64,000 nt of DNA, from assembly GCA_037128595.1 (NCBI GenBank), contig JBAXWB010000017.1, positions 1 through 64,000 of the forward strand, in the 5' to 3' direction. The stretch comes from a bacterium (GTDB lineage Bacteria > Verrucomicrobiota > Kiritimatiellia > CAIKKV01 > CAITUY01). Each line of letters opens with the position of its first letter. The stretch's first letter is position 1. Below the pieces are notes generated by a model. That model made no database searches. It was not told the origin of the DNA and saw nothing but the letters and a program-made list of their open reading frames with translations. Shown piece after piece: positions 8,653 to 18,400 of the stretch. Both the position numbers and the translations under genes were made by a program.

Positions 8653-10491
8653 TTAGTAGCAATAGCCATTGGAGCCAAACCAGCAACCCGTGACGTTCAC
8701 CCAGGTCCCCCTGGTTTCGCCCCAGCCATTATTGACTTTCCAGTAGCGCTCGGTATTCAGGTTGACTCCGCAAATATAGTAATTACGGCACTTATAGGCG
8801 TAGGCCAGGGGATAATGCGCATAGTAACCCGTGCCCACGATGGCCGGATGCCCGTATTCCTTGATGGATCTGATGGCCTGGTTACGCGGTCCATAGCCGA
8901 GATAGGGCACGCACCAGTCGGTGGTAATGGTCATGTTTACGCCTCCGAGGAGTAACTGCTGATGGAGGGCCCACTTGTATCCCTCGTCCATATCCCACGG
9001 GTTAGTGGCGCCTGCGGATCCGGAGCAATAGGTTCCGATCTGGTTAAAAAGGTATTGGATGCAGGAATTCACATCGCTGTTATTGTAAACTGGTGTAATA
9101 CCGAAACCGTTGATCAGATTGGCGACCCCGGCATCCCAGTATCCATAGAACATCGCCCACGCCGTGGCCCCGCAGCCGCTATAACCGTCCGGGCAACAGC
9201 CTGGGAGCGCCCTTATCTGGGTATAGAGTTTCTGTTGCCACCAGTCCCCGGCGTTATAGGTGCTCCAATTACCCCAATGGCCCAAACCCAGGGCCTGCTG
9301 GGCTGGCGGCCCAACCCGAATCAGGAAACTATCCCCACCGCCTCCAGCGTAGAAGATATGCAGTATTGTGCCACCGGGTGTCAGGCCGGTCGCGTTCAAC
9401 CCCGGTTTGCCGGGCACAAGTTGCAGGTCCACGATCTCCGGCTCTTCCACGGCGAACCGGGCGATGGATTTTGAGGCCAGGATGTTGGTCATGATATTTT
9501 CGCCCACCTCGATCAGATCCGGCAAGATGTCGTCCTGAAACATCCAGTCCATTTTGACGGACAGCGCCTGGAAAGCTCGCAATTTCGGGTATAGAGGCCC
9601 ATTCAGGTAGTCGTCTTTGAACTGGGCATAATTGGTGTAGGCCGTCCCGGTAAAATTTGGCCTGTCAGGTACCAGAAATATTTGCCCATTCTCCACCATA
9701 CTTACCGTCCGGTTTGTGGAGAAATCCAGGATTTCCTCCGGATACTGAACGGGCGTGCCACCCAGGTTGGCCACCGCTTCGCCCTTCGCATTTTCCGCCA
9801 CCAGGATCGACTGGCAGTAGCGCACCGCTTTGACCTGGGACGTTTTCGCCAGGTTGCGCAGCTTTTCCACCTGGGTCAGGCCATCGGTGCTGAACTCCGG
9901 GATCGGCACATCCTGGTGGGTCAGGGAAACCAGGATAAATCCCCGATCGGCTTTCTGGGCCAAAGGAGGGCTGTTGAACGGGGCCGTTGACCCTGCTTCC
10001 ACCGCCTTCCGGATCACCTTGAATTCCAGGTAGGCGGGGCTATTGCCGCCATTGATGGCGGGGTTGTACACCGGGTAAACCACCGGGCCTAGTTCCGCAT
10101 TTTCCCAATCCTCCTCCTGGCAGCTGCTCAAATGCTCCTGCGCTATGGCCAACGCCTCCTTGGAAACGGCGTTTGAAACTTCATTCAGGGAGAATCCCGT
10201 GGGGATGCCGGATGCGTCGGTTGTTTGGATCCGCAGTCGATAGAAAACACTTGTGACATTCGATGAATTATCATTCAAAGCGTTGTCAAACTGGCCGTCC
10301 ATCAGCCCGCCCTCCGGGGTGGCCAACAGATTACCGGCGTGAATCTCCTGCCAGGTTTCGCCCAGTGCCTTGGTTTTCTCCAGATACACGACTGGGACCG
10401 CCCCTTGGGCGCACTCAGCGGCGGCTAGGCATGCGGTGGCTATAATAAGGGCCAGTGAACTGGATTTCATGATACGGAGTTTATTTGTCAT
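8653..10491 (-). CDS. Secreted papain-like cysteine peptidase candidate
   Basis: The preferred start at 10491 gives 612 residues beginning MTNKLRIMKSSSLALIIATA, a clear signal peptide with a likely cut near CAQGA; GAGG lies just upstream. An ATG at 10515 (after AAGGGGGG) or at 10470 is also possible; the frame is open to 10644 but the extra residues do not look like protein. The C-terminal ~200 residues resemble C39/C10-type papain-fold peptidases. A nucleophile candidate lies in SGCGATAWAMFYGYWD (~residue 438), a histidine in GTGYYAHYPLAYAY (~557), and Asn/Trp in WKVNNGWGETRGTW (~589). The ~350 residues between signal and catalytic domain could be a propeptide or binding region. Many cysteines suggest disulphides and export. 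Protease activity is inferred from motif order only. Confidence 0.7.
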   Translation of the reverse strand: MTNKLRIMKSSSLALIIATACLAAAECAQGAVPVVYLEKTKALGETWQEIHAGNLLATPEGGLMDGQFDNALNDNSSNVTSVFYRLRIQTTDASGIPTGFSLNEVSNAVSKEALAIAQEHLSSCQEEDWENAELGPVVYPVYNPAINGGNSPAYLEFKVIRKAVEAGSTAPFNSPPLAQKADRGFILVSLTHQDVPIPEFSTDGLTQVEKLRNLAKTSQVKAVRYCQSILVAENAKGEAVANLGGTPVQYPEEILDFSTNRTVSMVENGQIFLVPDRPNFTGTAYTNYAQFKDDYLNGPLYPKLRAFQALSVKMDWMFQDDILPDLIEVGENIMTNILASKSIARFAVEEPEIVDLQLVPGKPGLNATGLTPGGTILHIFYAGGGGDSFLIRVGPPAQQALGLGHWGNWSTYNAGDWWQQKLYTQIRALPGCCPDGYSGCGATAWAMFYGYWDAGVANLINGFGITPVYNNSDVNSCIQYLFNQIGTYCSGSAGATNPWDMDEGYKWALHQQLLLGGVNMTITTDWCVPYLGYGPRNQAIRSIKEYGHPAIVGTGYYAHYPLAYAYKCRNYYICGVNLNTERYWKVNNGWGETRGTWVNVTGCWFGSNGYCY

Positions 10492-10682
10492 AAGCCTCGA
10501 TTTTAAAAAAAACATACGCCCCCCTTGTTGTCTACGATGTCGATAGCCTATCTCGCGACTTAAGCAGGTTACAAGCGTGGTAAATACCTCAATTAGAGTA
10601 GGGGTGTGGCTGGCCGTGGGGCGGGAATCATGATCAAGATCCACGGCTTGAATACGTAATCGCCTGACTGGCCGGTCGATGG

Positions 10683-12215
10683 TCAGGGTTTCGGTTCAGC
10701 CGCCGAAGCGGTGGCCGCAAGGAGTGGTAGATAGACCTTGAAAGTTGAGCCGTGCCCGACGGTGCTCTCGACTTCAATGAAGCCATTGGAGGCCGTGACG
10801 ATCCCATGTACCACCGAAAGCCCGAGCCCGGTTCCGTCGCCAACAGCCTTGGTCGAGAAAAACGGTTCAAATACCCGCTCCAGGTGCTCGGACGGAATGC
10901 CACACCCGGTATCCTGAACGGAAAACCGTAACCATCCCTCCGGTGCGCCGACTCCCGCGGGGTACGCGACCTGTCCCGGCTCCTCCAGGCGCAGGGTCAT
11001 GACGCCGCCTCTGTCACGCATGGCGTGGCAGGCATTTGTGCCCAGATTCATAATGATCTGTTGGAACTGAACCGGGTCAGTCAGGATCACATCGTGTTTC
11101 GTTTTTATCTCCAGCGCGATGTGGATGGTGACAGGCAGAGTGGCGCGAAGCAGGGCGCATGTTTCCTTGATAATTGGCGTAACGGCGACGGCGACATGCT
11201 CCTGTTCAGTTTGCCGGCTGAAAATCAGCAGTTGTCTGACCAGTTCCGAAGAATGGCGGCTGGCCGTCATGATTTGCTTCAAATCCCCGCAGAGCACCTG
11301 ATTGTTTTCCGCCTGCTTCAGTGCCATCGCGGCGAAACCCGTGATGGCAAAGAGCATATTGTTGAAATCATGGGCAATACCACCGGCCAGGGTCCCAATG
11401 GCTGCCATTTTCTGAGCCTGCCGCAACTGCTGCTCGCTTTGCCGTAATGCCATTTCGGACTCTTTGCGGGCGGAGATGTCGCGGATGACGCTTAACAGCA
11501 CTTCTTCGCCGGCGATCTGAACCCCCCTGGAACTGATTTCGACGGGAAGCAGGACGCCATCTTTGCGTTTATGCCAGGTCTCGAAAAGAACGCCGCTGGC
11601 GAGCGCTTCCTCCATCTGATGCCGGATGACTTCGGGGGCCTCATCAGGTCGCAGATCCCGGATTTTCAAACCGAGTAATTGCTCCCGGGTGTAGTGGTAC
11701 AATGTTTGCGCCGCCTCATTGGCTTCGATGATGCGGCCGTCGAGCGTGATGAGCAAAAATGCGTCCCGGGCGTGTTGCAGGATCAGTGCGTAGCGGCTCT
11801 GGACCACTTCAGCCTGTTTGCGCGCGGTGATATCGTGCAGGAATGCATAAATCCGGCCATCCAGGTGCGGAACGTAATGGGCGCTTACTTCCAATTCAAT
11901 GAGTCGACCGTCACTGCGGCGGTGGAGGGTCTCAAAGCGCTCGCGGCCAAGGGTTACAATCCGTAGCACACGGGCCAGGAACTTCTCCTTGGCTCCCTCC
12001 CCGGCAACATCGAAAATGGTATGCTGGAGCAGTTCAGTTTTGTCATAGCCAAGCAACTCACAACAGGCCTGATTACAGTCAAGGATGCGACCCTGAAGAT
12101 CAATGACCCAAAAACCATCCAAAGCGGAGTCAAGCATGGTTTGATATTGCAGCTCACGGGCAAGCAATGCGGTTTCCACTGGATGCGTGTGATGTGCCAA
12201 CAGGTCGCTACTCAT
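10683..12215 (-). CDS. Soluble PAS-PAS sensor histidine kinase
   Basis: A 510-residue kinase with no membrane segment. Two PAS domains (about residues 25-135 and 140-258) each end in the typical DIxARK linker. The dimerisation/phosphoacceptor region follows with GTLAGGIAHDFNNML (H near residue 281), the NtrB/FixL-like H-box type. The ATPase domain shows the N box (IIMNLGTNACHAM, ~395), G1 (DTGCGIP, ~438), F box (FEPFFSTK) and G2 (GDGTGLGLS). It should phosphorylate a separate receiver. The divergent NarL-type regulator starting 136 bases away is the obvious partner. The input ligand is unknown; a cytosolic redox or small-molecule signal is likely for soluble PAS kinases. Confidence 0.92.
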   Translation of the reverse strand: MSSDLLAHHTHPVETALLARELQYQTMLDSALDGFWVIDLQGRILDCNQACCELLGYDKTELLQHTIFDVAGEGAKEKFLARVLRIVTLGRERFETLHRRSDGRLIELEVSAHYVPHLDGRIYAFLHDITARKQAEVVQSRYALILQHARDAFLLITLDGRIIEANEAAQTLYHYTREQLLGLKIRDLRPDEAPEVIRHQMEEALASGVLFETWHKRKDGVLLPVEISSRGVQIAGEEVLLSVIRDISARKESEMALRQSEQQLRQAQKMAAIGTLAGGIAHDFNNMLFAITGFAAMALKQAENNQVLCGDLKQIMTASRHSSELVRQLLIFSRQTEQEHVAVAVTPIIKETCALLRATLPVTIHIALEIKTKHDVILTDPVQFQQIIMNLGTNACHAMRDRGGVMTLRLEEPGQVAYPAGVGAPEGWLRFSVQDTGCGIPSEHLERVFEPFFSTKAVGDGTGLGLSVVHGIVTASNGFIEVESTVGHGSTFKVYLPLLAATASAAEPKP

Positions 12216-12351
12216 TATGCCTTTTGCTTCGGACGATATTCCTTATCCGGCCCTCAAGTGATTCATAATAGAACTGTATTTCCATATTTGACAGGTTTAA
12301 ACGTCACTGCTTTTACTGGTTTTCCGTCAAGGATTAGGGTAATAGGCTGTG

Positions 12352-12990
12352 ATGCAAGGAGTGAAACCGATTCGAGTTGCGATTGTTGAGGATGAGGTCC
12401 TCGTTGCCAGCATGCTTTCAGCCTGGGTGAGCCGGAACGAACATTTCACCTTTGCCGGAGCAGCCCACAATGGCCGGGAAGGGTTACAACTCTGCCTTCA
12501 GACTAGACCGGATGTGGCGCTCATTGATGTGATGATGCCGGACATGGACGGTATCGCGCTGGCTGAAGCGCTTATGAAGGAAGTCCCCGGAATCAAGATT
12601 GTCATTTTGTCCGCCCGTTTAGATCCCTACTGCATCCATCGCATCCAGCGTTTGGGGATTCCCGGCTATGTTGATAAATCCAGCACCCCCGACGTGGTGA
12701 CCGAGGCCATTCTGGCGGTGGCCCGCGGTGAGACGTTTCAGACCCCGGGCTATTCCGCCCGGTTGCAGCATCTCCGAAGTGATCCTGTCGCTTTTTTTAA
12801 AATCCTCTCCGGACGGGAGGTTGATGTTTTGAGATTGCTTACCAAGGGATACAATTTGGAGCAAATCGGCAAACAGATGGGAGTCACCTTCCACACGGCT
12901 CGCACACACCTGCGCAACATCCGGAAAAAACTGGATGTTCACAACACGCTGGAGCTTCTGTCACACGCCAAGAAAAACGGCTTTTTCTGA
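12352..12990 (+). CDS. NarL/LuxR-family response regulator
   Basis: A ~212-residue regulator with a receiver domain (IRVAIVEDEVLV at the N-terminus, phospho-acceptor Asp near residue 59 in ALIDVMMPDMDG, conserved Lys in GYVDKSS) and a LuxR-type helix-turn-helix at residues ~148-205 (LSGREVDVLRLLTKGYNLEQ, then HTARTHLRNIRKKL). The ATG at 12352 is chosen because AGG lies 6 bases upstream; a GTG directly before it is in frame. It is divergent from the soluble PAS kinase and 122 bases upstream of a four-gene signalling operon, so it may control either. The LuxR remnant at 8437 shows that a related regulator once lay nearby. Confidence 0.92.
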   Translation: MQGVKPIRVAIVEDEVLVASMLSAWVSRNEHFTFAGAAHNGREGLQLCLQTRPDVALIDVMMPDMDGIALAEALMKEVPGIKIVILSARLDPYCIHRIQRLGIPGYVDKSSTPDVVTEAILAVARGETFQTPGYSARLQHLRSDPVAFFKILSGREVDVLRLLTKGYNLEQIGKQMGVTFHTARTHLRNIRKKLDVHNTLELLSHAKKNGFF

Positions 12991-13112
12991 TGGTCCCTGA
13001 AACCGGGTCGAGACTACGCTAAAAGGAGTATGCCCTTTATATTCGAGCCTCGACAGGCATGGCTTACTGTGAGAAAATGATTGTTTGATGTCCCAGTAGA
13101 CGCGAATGCCTG

Positions 13113-15434
13113 ATGATGATTAGTAAACACCCAGAAGTTGCCCCGACGGAGGTTGAGGATGTGTCACGACAAAAGACCTCCTTGCTCAAGGCCATCTTGG
13201 AGAGCCCTCAGGGGGTCATCATCTTCTCCCTGGATAGCGCCTACTGTTATACGGAATTCACCCGCTCCCATGTTGAGACGATGAGGGGAATCTGGGGCGT
13301 GGAGATTGCCATCGGCCAGAACATGCTGGAGGTCATCACCAGTTTACCGGACCGTGAAAAAGCCAAACGCAATTTCGACCGCGCCTTAGCCGGGGAGTTC
13401 CTGCTGGAGATGGAGGAATACGGGGATCACGCCCACCTCCGCGCCTATTATGAAAACCGTTATAGCCCCATTTTCAATGCCGCCGGTACGGTCTCGGGGT
13501 TATCCGTATTCGTGATCGACATCACCGAGCGCAAAAAAGCGGAGGTGGCATTACGGGAGAGTGAGGCCAATTTCCATGCGTTTTTCGAATCCATGACCGA
13601 TATGCTCATGGTGGGCACACTGGATGGTCAGACGCTTTTCACCAACCCGGCTGTCACACAAACGCTGGGATACTCGCCGGATGAACTCCGGGGGATGCAT
13701 CTGCTGGACTTGCATTCGCGGACCAGCGCCATGGAAGCGGAGGAAATCTTTGCGGCCATGCTCAGGGGTGAGCGAAAAACCTGCCCCCTGCCGCTGGCCT
13801 GCAAGGATGGGCGGCTCGTCCCGGTTGAGACTCGTGCCTGGTTCGGACGCTGGAACGGGATGGAGTGCATCTTCGGTATTTCCAAGAATTTGACCGGCGA
13901 TCAGGAGGCTCATCAGCGCTTCGAACGCCTGTTTCGGAACAATCCGGCCCTGATGGCGCTCTCCTCGCTGCCGGAACAGCGTTTTTCAGATGTCAATGAT
14001 GCCTTTCTCAAGACACTGGGCTACTCCTGGGCGGACATCATTGGCAAAACGGTTGCCGACATCGGGCTTTTTCTGCACCCGGAGAAACAGGTGATGCTGG
14101 CGGATCAGTTGCGAACGGATGGGCGTATCAGCGGCTTTGAATTGCAGGTCCGGCGCAAGGATGGGGCGATCCTTGACGGGATTTTCTCGGGTGAAATCAT
14201 CCGCAGTCAGGGGCGGGATTTCTTCCTGACCGTCATGGACGATATTACTGAGCGCAAACGGTCGGAAGAGGACAAGGAGAAGCTGCGGGCTCAACTCGTG
14301 CAGGCCCAGAAGATGGAGTCGGTAGGGCGTCTGGCCGGGGGCGTGGCGCACGACTTTAATAATCTGCTGATGGGCATCATGGGGTACACCGAACTTTGCA
14401 GGGATAGCCTGCCGGCGGAGCACCCCGGCCGCCTCCATTTGGATGAGATCATGCAGGTATCACAGCGCTCCGCCGATCTTACCCGGCAACTGCTGGCCTT
14501 TGCCCGTAAACAAGTCATCGCGCCGAGGATTCTGGACCTGAATGCGGCCGTGGAAGGGATGCTCGGCCTGTTGCGGCGGATGATGGGTGAGGACCTCCAA
14601 TTGGCCTGGCTGCCGGGCACCAAGCTCGGGGCGGTGAAACTTGATCCCTCGCAGATTGACCAGATTCTGGCGAACCTGTGCGTCAATGCCCGGGACGCGA
14701 TTGCCGGTGTCGGCAAAATCACCCTTGAAACCGCTAATGTCACACTCGATCAAGCCTACTGCGCCGGACATACGGGGGCCGTGCCGGGTGAGTATGTGCG
14801 GCTGACGGTCCGCGATGATGGCTGCGGCATGGAGGAACAGGTGCTGGCACAAATCTTTGAACCGTTTTTCACGACCAAGCCGGTCGGTGAAGGCACCGGG
14901 CTGGGTTTGGCTACCGTCTATGGCATCGTCAAACAGAATAACGGTTACATTGACGTGACCAGTAGGCCGGGCAGAGGGGCGTGTTTCAGCATCTACCTGC
15001 CGCGGGTCAATTGCGAGCCGACCCAATCACCCGGTGTCCTCCCTGCAGGCGCACCTCACGGGCGGGGAGAAACCGTCATGCTGGTGGAGGACGAAAGATC
15101 GCTTCGCGAGATCTGCCGGTTATACCTTGAGCGGATGGGGTACAAAACGTTGGTGGCGGAGAACCCTGCGGTTGCTCTCGATATGGCGGCCCGGCATCCG
15201 GAAACTATCCATTTACTGCTGACAGACGTGGTCATGCCCGGGATGAACGGCCGGGACCTGTCGAAAAACATGCTGCGACTTTATCCGCAATTAAAGTGCC
15301 TCTTCATGTCCGGCTACTCGGCCGATCTCATTGCCCGTCACGGTGTGCTGGACGAGGGCATGCCGTTCCTGGCGAAACCTTTTTCTCGCGACGCCCTTGC
15401 CCGTAAGGTGCGTGATGTGCTGGAGACTCCATGA
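13113..15434 (+). CDS. Hybrid histidine kinase, PAS-PAS-PAS-HisKA-HATPase-REC
   Basis: A 773-residue soluble hybrid kinase. Three PAS domains (about residues 25-140, 148-265 and 268-390) carry DITERKKAE-type linkers. The phosphoacceptor motif is GRLAGGVAHDFNNLLMG (H ~412). The ATPase region has ILANLCVNARDAI, DDGCGM, FEPFFTTKPVGEGTGLGL. A C-terminal receiver (about 655-770) has its Asp in LLLTDVVMPGMNG. The middle PAS closely resembles the third PAS of the next gene. Its TGA overlaps the next ATG (ATGA at 15431-15434), so the two are translationally coupled. The receiver suggests a phosphorelay through a phosphotransfer step or regulation of the kinase itself. Confidence 0.93.
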   Translation: MMISKHPEVAPTEVEDVSRQKTSLLKAILESPQGVIIFSLDSAYCYTEFTRSHVETMRGIWGVEIAIGQNMLEVITSLPDREKAKRNFDRALAGEFLLEMEEYGDHAHLRAYYENRYSPIFNAAGTVSGLSVFVIDITERKKAEVALRESEANFHAFFESMTDMLMVGTLDGQTLFTNPAVTQTLGYSPDELRGMHLLDLHSRTSAMEAEEIFAAMLRGERKTCPLPLACKDGRLVPVETRAWFGRWNGMECIFGISKNLTGDQEAHQRFERLFRNNPALMALSSLPEQRFSDVNDAFLKTLGYSWADIIGKTVADIGLFLHPEKQVMLADQLRTDGRISGFELQVRRKDGAILDGIFSGEIIRSQGRDFFLTVMDDITERKRSEEDKEKLRAQLVQAQKMESVGRLAGGVAHDFNNLLMGIMGYTELCRDSLPAEHPGRLHLDEIMQVSQRSADLTRQLLAFARKQVIAPRILDLNAAVEGMLGLLRRMMGEDLQLAWLPGTKLGAVKLDPSQIDQILANLCVNARDAIAGVGKITLETANVTLDQAYCAGHTGAVPGEYVRLTVRDDGCGMEEQVLAQIFEPFFTTKPVGEGTGLGLATVYGIVKQNNGYIDVTSRPGRGACFSIYLPRVNCEPTQSPGVLPAGAPHGRGETVMLVEDERSLREICRLYLERMGYKTLVAENPAVALDMAARHPETIHLLLTDVVMPGMNGRDLSKNMLRLYPQLKCLFMSGYSADLIARHGVLDEGMPFLAKPFSRDALARKVRDVLETP

Positions 15435-18400
15435 TTCCGAGGCCCTCCTTGTCATGGATCATCCTGTTAAGCGGCTTGGCGCTCACCTTGATAGCTACCG
15501 TTTATATGAAATCGATTTCGGACAGGGTGTCGGAATTGAATTTCAACACTCACTGTGGCCAAATCCGTGCGATCATTGAAAACCGGCTTGATGATCATGC
15601 CCGAATTCTGTTGGGCAGCGCGGCATTGTTTAATGTGACAGAGAAGGTTACGCGCGAGGGATGGCGTACGTTCAGCCAGTACCAGAAACTCGAAAAACAA
15701 CTCCCGGGCATTCAGGGGATCGGGTTCTCACTATGGATTCCGCGGGCGGATCTGGCCCGGCACATACAGGATATCCGAAGCGAGGGCTTTCCGGAGTACA
15801 CGGTGAAGCCGGAGGGGGCGCGGGAGTTCTATTCCTCCATCATCTATCTGGAGCCGTTTTCGGGTCGTAATTTGCGGGCCTTCGGCTATGACATGTTCTC
15901 GGAACCGGTGCGAAGGCTCGCCATGGAGCGGGCGAGGGATACGGATGCGGCGGCGCTCTCCGGGAAAGTGGTGCTGGTCCAGGAAACGGGCGAGGCCGTT
16001 CAGTCAGGCTCGCTGATGTATGTCCCGGTCTATCGTAAAGGGATGCCTGCGAATACTGTCGAGCAGCGCCGTGCGGCCATCTATGGGTGGGTCTATAGTC
16101 CCTACCGGATGACTGACTTGATGCAGGGCATACTGGGCGACCGGGAGAGAGGCCTGGAGCGGGATCTTCACCTCGAGGTTTTTGATGGCGCGCAAACGCA
16201 GCCACAGACCCTGCTATTTGAGGAATATCCCGCTACAGGGGAGGGACCTTTCAGGACAGGGGTGCGTTTTACACGCCAGATTCCGGTGGAGATGAATGGC
16301 CATTGCTGGACGCTGCGTTTCGCTCAGGCCGGGGCCGGGTATTTTGCGGTGGAGTACATAAAAATCTGGCTTACCCTGGTGGGCGGCACGCTCATCACTG
16401 TTTTGCTGTTTATCCTGATTCGAGTGCAGCAGAACATTCGTGTCAATGCGCAACGCTTAGCTGGAGAGTTGACCGTGAACCTGAGGGAGAGCGAAACCTC
16501 GTACCGGAATCAATTCGCCAATAATTCAGCGGTCATGCTCCTGGTAGATCCGGAAAGTGGCGCGATCATCGATGCGAATGCCTCTGCCGTGAGTTTTTAT
16601 GGCTACCCGCGAGAGCAGTTGCTGGCGATGAACATCTCCGGCATCAACTCCCTGGCAATGCCTGAGGTCCGGGAGAAGATGGCGTCTGTCCCCCCGGTAC
16701 ATGGTAAGCTCTTCGCGTTTCAGCATCGCCTGGCCGACAACTCCCTGAGGGAGGTGGAGGTGTCATCAAGCCGGATACAATTTGGCGGGTGCATGGTCCT
16801 GCATTCAATTATCACAGATGTCACCGAACGCAAGAAAGCGGAAACGGCGTTGCGTGATATTTCCGAACGACTGGCGCTGGCCACACGAGCCGGCAACGTG
16901 GGGATTTGGGACTGGGACCTCGTGAGGAATATCCTGGTCTGGGACGACCAGATGTATCGGCTCTACGGAATCACTTCGGCTGAATTTAGCGGGGCTTACC
17001 CGGCCTGGCAGGCGGGGTTGCACCCGGATGACCGGGTGCAGGGGGATCTGGAGATCCAGATGGCGCTCCGCGGTGAAAAGGAGTTTGATACGGAGTTCCG
17101 GGTCCTTTGGCCGGATGGTTCCATCCGTAATATCCGAGCCATGGCGCATGTGCAACGCGACGACTCGGGCCATCCGCTTCGCATGATCGGTACGAACTGG
17201 GATGTGACCCAGTCGAAACTGCTGGAAGAAAAATTGAAATCCAGTGAGCAAAACTTCCGCATGTTCTTTGAGACGGTTGACGACCTGATTGTGGTCGGAA
17301 CACCCGACGGGCGAATTTTGTTTACCAATGGGTCCGTCAACCGCCAGCTGGGCTACTCCAGCGACGAACTGCAAACGATGCAAGTTCTCGACCTGCATCC
17401 TGAGGAATACCGTAAGGAGGCAGAAATCATTTTCGGGGCCATGTTCCGTGCGGAGAGATCGTTTTGCCCGCTTCCGTTACAGGCGAAAAACGGCAGACAC
17501 CTTCCCGTGGAAACCCGCGTGTGGTTTGGCAAGTGGAATGGACAGGATTGTATTTTTGGGGTCTCCAAGGACCTCACGGCCCTGAAGCAGGCGGAAGCCT
17601 CGCTAACGGATATTGCGCAAATGCAGAAGCTCCTGATGGAGTTATCCTCTCAATATATCAATATCCCGTTAACCTTTGTGCCCACCGCGATCCAGTTGTC
17701 CCTGGAACGGATGGGGAAATTCGTTTCCGCGGACCGGGCGTATGTGTTCCGGTATGACTTTGAAAAGAGGATCACTTCAAATACCTTTGAATGGTGCAAT
17801 ACGGATATAGAGCCGCAGATCGATCAATTGCAGGAAATTCCCCTGGACGTGATTCCGGACTGGGTTAGGGCTCACGAAAGTGGCACCTACATGTATATTG
17901 AAGATGCCGGTGCCTTGCCGCCGGGTGACCTTCGGCAAATTCTAGAGCCTCAGGGAATCAAAAGCCTGATTGCGGTTCCGATGCTGGCAGAACCGCGGTG
18001 TATCGGGTTTGTGGGGTTTGATTCCGTCAGGAAACACCACTCCTACACTGATAAGGAAATTTCCATGCTTTCGCTTTTCTCGCAAATGCTGGTCAATGTG
18101 GAGATGCGTGCGAAGGCGGAACGTGATTTGCTGCAATCGAACCAGCAACTCGAGGCCGCCACGTTGAGAGCCGGTGAACTGGCCACGCAGGCCACGCAGG
18201 AGAACACGGCCAAGAGCCGGTTCCTCGCCCACATGAGCCATGAGATCCGGACCCCGCTCAACGCCATCCTTGGGTTTTCACAGCTCCTGCAGCAAGACCA
18301 GGGCCTGGCGCTCAGTCAAAAGCAGCGGGTGGGGATCATCAACAGCAGTGGCGAACATTTACTGGCTTTGCTGAATGATATCCTGGAATTGTCCAAGATC

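Noticed and set aside
8311-9474. Long plus-strand frames (214 and 170 codons)
   Set aside because: They are shadows of the minus-strand peptidase gene, which has a signal peptide and catalytic motifs.
12288-12316. TTGACA plus TTTTAC as a promoter for the NarL-type regulator
   Set aside because: The -35 is perfect but the -10 matches only 3 of 6 bases; not strong enough to list.
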